Assembly (NCBI GenBank): GCA_023416995.1
Contig: JAEZGI010000020.1
Location: 62,001-126,000, forward strand
Length of the DNA stretch: 64,000 bases
DNA from: Bacteroidota bacterium
GTDB taxonomy: Bacteria > Bacteroidota > Bacteroidia > Chitinophagales > Chitinophagaceae
Direction of reading: 5' to 3'
Below are positions 59,118-64,000 of this stretch, piece after piece (the stretch's first letter is position 1; every line of letters starts with the position of its first letter). A program made the position numbers and the translations under genes. Below the pieces are notes generated by a model. It ran no database searches, was not told where the DNA came from, and saw only the letters and a list, made by a program, of their open reading frames with translations.

Positions 59118-61496
59118 ATGGATTGTAATTTTACACATATAAATTCGGTTTTTTCCTTTGGACCACTTCTGAAGACCTGGCAGGAACTTGCAAAGAACGG
59201 AAGGGAAGGAACCAGGACGCTATATAAAGAACTGCTTGCAAAGGTTGAGCAGTACCCGGAATTGTTGGTTCCGATTACCGACGAAAAGGTGTTTGAAAAA
59301 CATCGTGATCTTATTGATCAGATGATGGCTACCATCTTCCCGGTTACGCTTTCAGACAAAAGCGATCTGTATGGAGCAATCGTTCCTTTTAAACAGGAAG
59401 TAGTTTATGGCTCTGAAAAGTTCAATCAACTTTTCCTGAGCAGTGCCGACAACCAGATGGTATTGCCCGATCTGCATGACAAGTCAGCGCTTCACCAGGA
59501 GAAAATCGCCGGCGCATACCAGTTAATACTCTCGAGACTTTACAATGTGCCAGGTTCTGATACCATTACAAGTGTACATGCTTATGTTTGTCCGGTAACA
59601 TCGCTGGATAAATACATGGAGGTAGAACTGGATACACGTTTTGTGAACGTAAGAGCGAAAACAGCTCTTCCCGAACTGCCTTCAGGTTGTCTCAGTGGCT
59701 GGATGACTGAGTCGGAAACCCGTGACTTGCCAGGAGTACAACGCGAGCTTTCACTCGATAATTTCGAGTTCGAAGGAATGTTTATCGTTACACTTAAAGA
59801 TGTTACCGAACGTGAGGTTTACAATATTATCCGTAATCGCCTGCTGCAAATCAGTAATTTTTCGGACCTCACTATCTTTAATGAACTGCAACGCCAGATT
59901 CAAAACCTGGTGGGGGTGCCTGGAGTAAAAACGGCCATCAAACCTTTTTACCGTGTTAACGATCACCTGGTGATCTCACATCTTCACAATAATGAGAAGG
60001 ATAGTGGTCATAAAGAACCTTCGCCTGAAGAGATCAGCCGGCTGTACCAGATCGTTACACCAATATTTAAGGAGAACCCTCAGCCGTTGTTGTTCCAGGA
60101 GTTCAATGACGAAGTGCTGAAACAATATCCCTTTCTTGATTCCATCATTAAACTGGGTTTCAAGAGCGGAATTGTCTGCCCTTTATTTACTGGGCCCCGT
60201 ATACTGATTGGTCTGGTGATCATTATGTCCGACAAACCATTTCAGTTTACATATAAACATATCGCGAAGCTGGAACCTTCAATTCCATTGTTCAAACTTG
60301 CCCTTGAAAAAACACAACAGGAACTTGATCACCAGGTTGACAGGGTCATTAAAGATCAGTTTACAGCGGTACAGGATGCGGTTGAATGGCGATTCACTGA
60401 AACTGCACTCAACTATCTTATCAATAAGAATAAGCAGGAACAAATCAAGATTGAGCCGATCACCTTCAACCATGTATATCCCTTATACGGAGCTATTGAC
60501 ATCCGAAACTCATCAATAGAACGTAACAATGCGATACAACAGGATATGCTGGAACAGCTTAACATGGCTCAGGATATTATCCGCCTCGCAAAGCAGGAAG
60601 CACCATTTCCGTTGCTTGATGAAATTCTGTTTAAACTGAAAAAATATATTCATTCGGTAAATAACATCCTGTTTGCTGATGAAGAGATTGCCATTCATCA
60701 TTTTCTGAAAACAGAGATAGTGAATATGTTCACGCATATTCAATCTATTATACCATCGCTTGAACCTAATATACGCGAATACCTGATCGCTATAGATTCT
60801 CCTGTTGAAATGTTATATAATCATCGTAAGTCTTACGAGGAAAGTATAACAACGATCAACAATGAGGTTGCGCGGTTTATTGATGAAGAACAGCAGGCGG
60901 CTCAAAAGATCTTCCCCCATTACTTTGAAAGATTTGTGACTGATGGGGTGGACTTCAACATCTATATCGGTCAGTCCATAACACCAAATAAGAAGTTTGA
61001 TTTCTTTTATCTGAAGAATCTTAAAATCTGGCAACTGAACACCCTGGCTAAGGCTGCGCGATTAACCAGGAAGCTGCAGAAAAAACTTGCGGTGCCTTTA
61101 CAGACATCACAACTTATTCTTGCACACAGCCAACCGATCTCAATCAGCTTCCGTACGGCCGAAAGAAAATTTGATGTTGATGGAGCTTACAATATCCGTT
61201 ACGAGATCATCAAAAAACGGATCGACAAGGTCCATATCAAAAACAGCAATGAAAGATTAACTCAGCCCGGCATGCTCGCTATCGTGTATTCACAAACCCA
61301 TGAGGCCAATGAGTACCTGGAATATATTGAGTTTCTTCAAAGCCAGGGACTGCTTACCGGTGAAGTTGAAAAATTTGACCTGGAAGATCTGCAGGGCGTA
61401 AGTGGTATGAGAGGATTACGGGTTGGTATTAATTTCAACGAAGAAGCCGCCGAACCTGCAGAACACTGGAAGCCGGTAACTACAATGACCGACTAA
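59118..61496 (+). CDS. Large cytosolic GAF-like protein of unknown function
   Basis: 792 residues with no signal peptide or membrane segment. A helical N-terminal domain (FGPLLKTWQELAKNGREGTR) is followed by a region around residues 280-395 with the alternating strands and helix of a GAF-like sensor domain (SGIVCPLFTGPRILIGLVIIMSD). The C-terminal half is helical up to residue 600, then a mixed domain (DFNIYIGQSITPNKKFDFFY, ISFRTAERKFDVDGAYNIRYE). It stands alone, with a promoter-like element before it and a terminator after. Many Bacteroidota seem to carry such a protein but no function is known to me. Confidence 0.7.
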   Translation: MDCNFTHINSVFSFGPLLKTWQELAKNGREGTRTLYKELLAKVEQYPELLVPITDEKVFEKHRDLIDQMMATIFPVTLSDKSDLYGAIVPFKQEVVYGSEKFNQLFLSSADNQMVLPDLHDKSALHQEKIAGAYQLILSRLYNVPGSDTITSVHAYVCPVTSLDKYMEVELDTRFVNVRAKTALPELPSGCLSGWMTESETRDLPGVQRELSLDNFEFEGMFIVTLKDVTEREVYNIIRNRLLQISNFSDLTIFNELQRQIQNLVGVPGVKTAIKPFYRVNDHLVISHLHNNEKDSGHKEPSPEEISRLYQIVTPIFKENPQPLLFQEFNDEVLKQYPFLDSIIKLGFKSGIVCPLFTGPRILIGLVIIMSDKPFQFTYKHIAKLEPSIPLFKLALEKTQQELDHQVDRVIKDQFTAVQDAVEWRFTETALNYLINKNKQEQIKIEPITFNHVYPLYGAIDIRNSSIERNNAIQQDMLEQLNMAQDIIRLAKQEAPFPLLDEILFKLKKYIHSVNNILFADEEIAIHHFLKTEIVNMFTHIQSIIPSLEPNIREYLIAIDSPVEMLYNHRKSYEESITTINNEVARFIDEEQQAAQKIFPHYFERFVTDGVDFNIYIGQSITPNKKFDFFYLKNLKIWQLNTLAKAARLTRKLQKKLAVPLQTSQLILAHSQPISISFRTAERKFDVDGAYNIRYEIIKKRIDKVHIKNSNERLTQPGMLAIVYSQTHEANEYLEYIEFLQSQGLLTGEVEKFDLEDLQGVSGMRGLRVGINFNEEAAEPAEHWKPVTTMTD

Positions 61497-61518
61497 TAAA
61501 ACAACCTATACATTACCA

Positions 61519-61552
61519 AAGGCTGTCTCAGAATTATGAGGCAGCCTTGTTT
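61519..61552 (+). terminator. Terminator after the GAF-like gene
   Basis: AAGGCTGTCTC pairs with GAGGCAGCCTT (one G-T wobble) around an eight-base loop and is followed by GTTTTATT. It lies 22 bases after the stop. Confidence 0.72.
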
Positions 61553-61632
61553 TATTCGGGTCACTTCACTGATGAAGACCGTTAACCCTTTAAGCGGTTT
61601 AAAGTCTCGTTAATTTGAGGCAGCCTCTCTAA

Positions 61633-64000
61633 TTAAAATTGAAACCCTAAGGTTACAAAGGGTAAGCCGCCGTCGCGCGAAAATCCGTAACAGGCAGCAA
61701 CCACGTAACGTTTGCCCGGTGCGAGCCAGATACCTCCGCCGTAACCAGTATGCCAGCGCCCTGAAGATTCTTCTCTAACCCATACTCTTCCAACATCATG
61801 AAAACCCAACACTCCTATTGAACCCGGTAATATATAACCGCGAAAATCAGCCAGCCTTATTCTTAGATCGAGATTGTTATAAAACATCTTATCGCCACCA
61901 AATCGATACTTCCGATAACCACGAAGGTTATCCAGGCCACTGAGATACTGCGCCTGGAAAAATTCATAACTGCCATAATTAATGCCGGCCCCAACCCGCG
62001 CTGCAATCACCACATCAGCCGGAACATTGAAACTTACATACAATGAAAGGTCGGTAGACAACTGAGCATAATCATTTGCAAAGCTGTTCACACCTTTCAC
62101 GAGTCTTACGGAGTTTTTCCATAAGGCACCGCGTGTTGGCATAATTTCATTATCGCGGTTATCAATGTTGGCATTAAACTGCCAGCCGAGGAAACTTTTT
62201 CGTTTATAAAGGGAGCTGGTATCTACGCCTGGCACATCCGGGGTGCTGATAAACCGATCTTTGTTTTCTTCCCGATCTATCCAATAATGCTGAAATGTGG
62301 GGCCGGTCAATAACTCCAGGAACGGAGCGGGATTATTTCTTAATAACACGAATCCCTGTATCAGGTTATAACGGGAACGGTAATACGCAATTTTCCTGGG
62401 CGCTTTGTTTTCAAACACTGTTTCGTTGCCAAGCCCAAAAAAGTTCTGTACGTTATCCGGCGCCTTTGCATCCGCCTCAGCTACGATATCGGTGCGTCCT
62501 AATACATCAACAGCATCAAGACGGTAGGTAAAATTGTATGCTCCTGTGGCGAGCGCCTTGTTTGCACGTAAAAAATGCACAATCTTATGCGGCTCCTTTC
62601 GGAAACCATGCCTGGTGTTTTTTAATGAGAAACCAAGAAAGACGCCGTCATCGGGATTGAAAGCAGCAGAGATCAATGGCTGAAGAATATTATACTTATA
62701 TGCTTTCCGGTCGTAGCGGTTAACTTCCGGCGCAAATGAAAGTTTGTTCACAAAACGTCCGTCGCCAGCGACCTGATTGCGTTCACTTTTGTTGTCATAC
62801 AATAGTGTGTGGCGTCTTGCAGAAGCACCATCAACGATAAACTGATCCATTCCCCCGCCACCAATTGCCCGCACTTTGATGCTTTGACGTGTATTGCCTT
62901 CAAACCTGATGCTGTCGGATCCACCCATTCCCCATAACCTGATCTCGTTTGTGTTCCTGGATGAAAATACACGCTCATACAAAAGATCAGACAACAGCCC
63001 TTCCTTGTTGATCTTTGTTACTGTCACACGAACAGAACCATCAGCGTTTCTTAACACACGAAACAATTCGCGTTTGTCAGAACCGACGATATCAACTTCC
63101 TTTTCCAGGAAGTGATAATATTTAAGCATCTCATCCCTGAAAAACTTTCTTCTTTCTTTTAATGTGCTGGCTATAAATGAACCATGGTATTCCCTGATTT
63201 CCACGGGTTGTCTGGATACCGCGCGGTCTATTACCTGGTCAGTCATTTTTGGGAGAAAAGAATCAATTGCAGCAATCCAGTCTGTTTCCGTAAGACTGTT
63301 TAAAAACGACCGGTCGAAATACCTTGCATTGAAATTGAAGGTGTTGATGTCACGTGCCCTAACCCTGAAGCCCTGGAACTTTGGGAGCAACCATGAACGG
63401 CTGATTATTTTTGGAATAACTCCCTGATTTATAAAAAATGGCTGATCTCTGTCCCTCGGAATCGGGAAAAACTCCTTGCTTTTCTTTTTGCCTGAATTCC
63501 CCCATCGCCATTGATCCTCGTGGCGGTCGAAATCCATTATAAACATATCCAGTAAACGTGCGGTAAGCACCGCCTGTTGGTTTACCTTATGGTCATTATC
63601 TTTTTGAAGATCTTCTATTACCTCGATAGTATTGTCTGTTTTTTTTACATCACCGGGTTCGCGTTCTTCAAACAGGTACATTCCATTTCCAAAATCCGGG
63701 CGGTATTGTTTCAATGCGGGATCATCAGGCAGATACACAATCTCAGGCTTTGCATGTGGTACACCGGCGGCAGCTGCAAGATCGGGCACAGATAAAGCGG
63801 CATACGGATACGAAGCAGAGATGCCATCAACGACAGCATCTTTTACAAACGTTTGTCTGAACTCCTCCGGCAGGGTACGGTCCGGAAATTTTTCAATGCT
63901 TCTTAATACATATTGTTTTCCTTCTTTGTCTTCAAGTCTTAAAGATTTTGACTGGAACCCGCCGCCGCGTTTAACCGGAACCAGGCCACCTTTTTCGGTT
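61633..64000 (-). CDS. Outer-membrane BamA/D15-like protein with kinase-like N-terminal part, truncated
   Basis: The frame is open through the right edge (788 visible residues), so the apparent GTG start at 63789 is not the real start. The last 350 residues form an Omp85/D15 type barrel: LSGLDNLRGYRKYRFGGDKM with the family R-G-Y motif, FHDVGRVW, GYGGGIWLAPGKRY and a terminal FVTLGFQF with aromatic end. The visible N-terminal part has a strand motif FQSKSLRLEDKEGKQYVLRS and, around residues 160-200 of the visible chain, LLDMFIMDFDRHEDQWRW followed by PIPRDRDQPFF, which resembles a kinase catalytic and metal loop. In related proteins this part may follow a metallophosphoesterase domain beyond the edge. 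Confidence 0.78.
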   Translation of the reverse strand, partial: TEKGGLVPVKRGGGFQSKSLRLEDKEGKQYVLRSIEKFPDRTLPEEFRQTFVKDAVVDGISASYPYAALSVPDLAAAAGVPHAKPEIVYLPDDPALKQYRPDFGNGMYLFEEREPGDVKKTDNTIEVIEDLQKDNDHKVNQQAVLTARLLDMFIMDFDRHEDQWRWGNSGKKKSKEFFPIPRDRDQPFFINQGVIPKIISRSWLLPKFQGFRVRARDINTFNFNARYFDRSFLNSLTETDWIAAIDSFLPKMTDQVIDRAVSRQPVEIREYHGSFIASTLKERRKFFRDEMLKYYHFLEKEVDIVGSDKRELFRVLRNADGSVRVTVTKINKEGLLSDLLYERVFSSRNTNEIRLWGMGGSDSIRFEGNTRQSIKVRAIGGGGMDQFIVDGASARRHTLLYDNKSERNQVAGDGRFVNKLSFAPEVNRYDRKAYKYNILQPLISAAFNPDDGVFLGFSLKNTRHGFRKEPHKIVHFLRANKALATGAYNFTYRLDAVDVLGRTDIVAEADAKAPDNVQNFFGLGNETVFENKAPRKIAYYRSRYNLIQGFVLLRNNPAPFLELLTGPTFQHYWIDREENKDRFISTPDVPGVDTSSLYKRKSFLGWQFNANIDNRDNEIMPTRGALWKNSVRLVKGVNSFANDYAQLSTDLSLYVSFNVPADVVIAARVGAGINYGSYEFFQAQYLSGLDNLRGYRKYRFGGDKMFYNNLDLRIRLADFRGYILPGSIGVLGFHDVGRVWVREESSGRWHTGYGGGIWLAPGKRYVVAACYGFSRDGGLPFVTLGFQF

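Noticed and set aside
61617..61627. GAGGC-A-GCCTC palindrome near the right-edge gene
   Set aside because: Short, no T tract on either strand, and part of sequence similar to the nearby terminator arm; not enough for a feature.
1..64000. tRNA, rRNA, CRISPR arrays, insertion sequences and integrases
   Set aside because: Intergenic regions are short and show no cloverleaf, direct-repeat array, or terminal inverted repeats with transposase; none of the proteins resembles a transposase or integrase.

Overview
The window looks like chromosomal DNA of a member of the Bacteroidota, most likely a Chitinophagaceae-type organism. The inference rests on the long (662-residue) form of IspG, a GldA-type ABC ATPase, batB/batC aerotolerance genes, several BatC/anti-sigma/outer-membrane-barrel proteins typical of the phylum, start sites without strong Shine-Dalgarno sequences, and AT-rich promoter elements of the TAnnTTTG type. 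No rRNA, tRNA, CRISPR array, prophage, transposase or integrase was recognised. Genes are tightly packed and no gene-free stretch exceeds about 300 bases, unless the doubtful gene at 39083-39391 is discounted.

Layout. Positions 1-18294 are entirely minus strand: a truncated membrane protein and small genes; a GyrI-like effector-binding protein beside a WYL-domain regulator; ispG; batB-batC; a class D beta-lactamase-like lipoprotein behind a GH37 trehalase; a four-gene operon pairing two vanadium-haloperoxidase/PAP2-type lipoproteins with a beta-barrel and a small membrane protein; then a six-gene sugar-oxidation operon that reads as the non-phosphorylating L-fucose pathway (mutarotase, dehydrogenase, lactonase, second dehydrogenase, FAH-family hydrolase, FucP-like transporter) but without a fuconate dehydratase.

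From 18421 the strands alternate: the fused isobutyryl-CoA mutase IcmF, an Fpg/Nei glycosylase, a YetF-like protein with an added zinc ribbon, a divergent App1-type phosphatidate phosphatase and diacylglycerol-kinase-like enzyme, YihY, a dicarboxylate symporter, dGTPase, a DJ-1/PfpI protein, a GH63-like glucosidase, and an ECF sigma cluster. Positions 34092-39067 hold a KefF-like/KefC-like efflux pair, then a sugar-kinase/RapZ-sensor fusion coupled to an LpxL-like acyltransferase. 

Positions 39450-44407 carry a persulfide-dioxygenase-like/rhodanese fusion with an ArsR regulator, tsaB, a degenerate hydroxyacyl-CoA dehydrogenase, ridA and kbl. Positions 44529-48180 hold a small secreted peptide, an ECF sigma/anti-sigma/outer-membrane-protein unit and a YkuD transpeptidase. 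Then follow acs, a SulP transporter with beta-carbonic anhydrase, an MHS-type transporter with a small partner, gldA, eno, divIC/ftsB, nth, a large cytosolic protein of unknown function, and at the right edge a truncated BamA/D15-type outer-membrane protein whose N-terminal part has a kinase-like catalytic signature.

The most unusual items are the kinase-RapZ fusion (36696-38156), the kinase-like/BamA fusion (61633-64000), the tandem haloperoxidase-type operon (8774-13285), the incomplete fucose-oxidation operon, and two compact ECF sigma modules with non-canonical partners.
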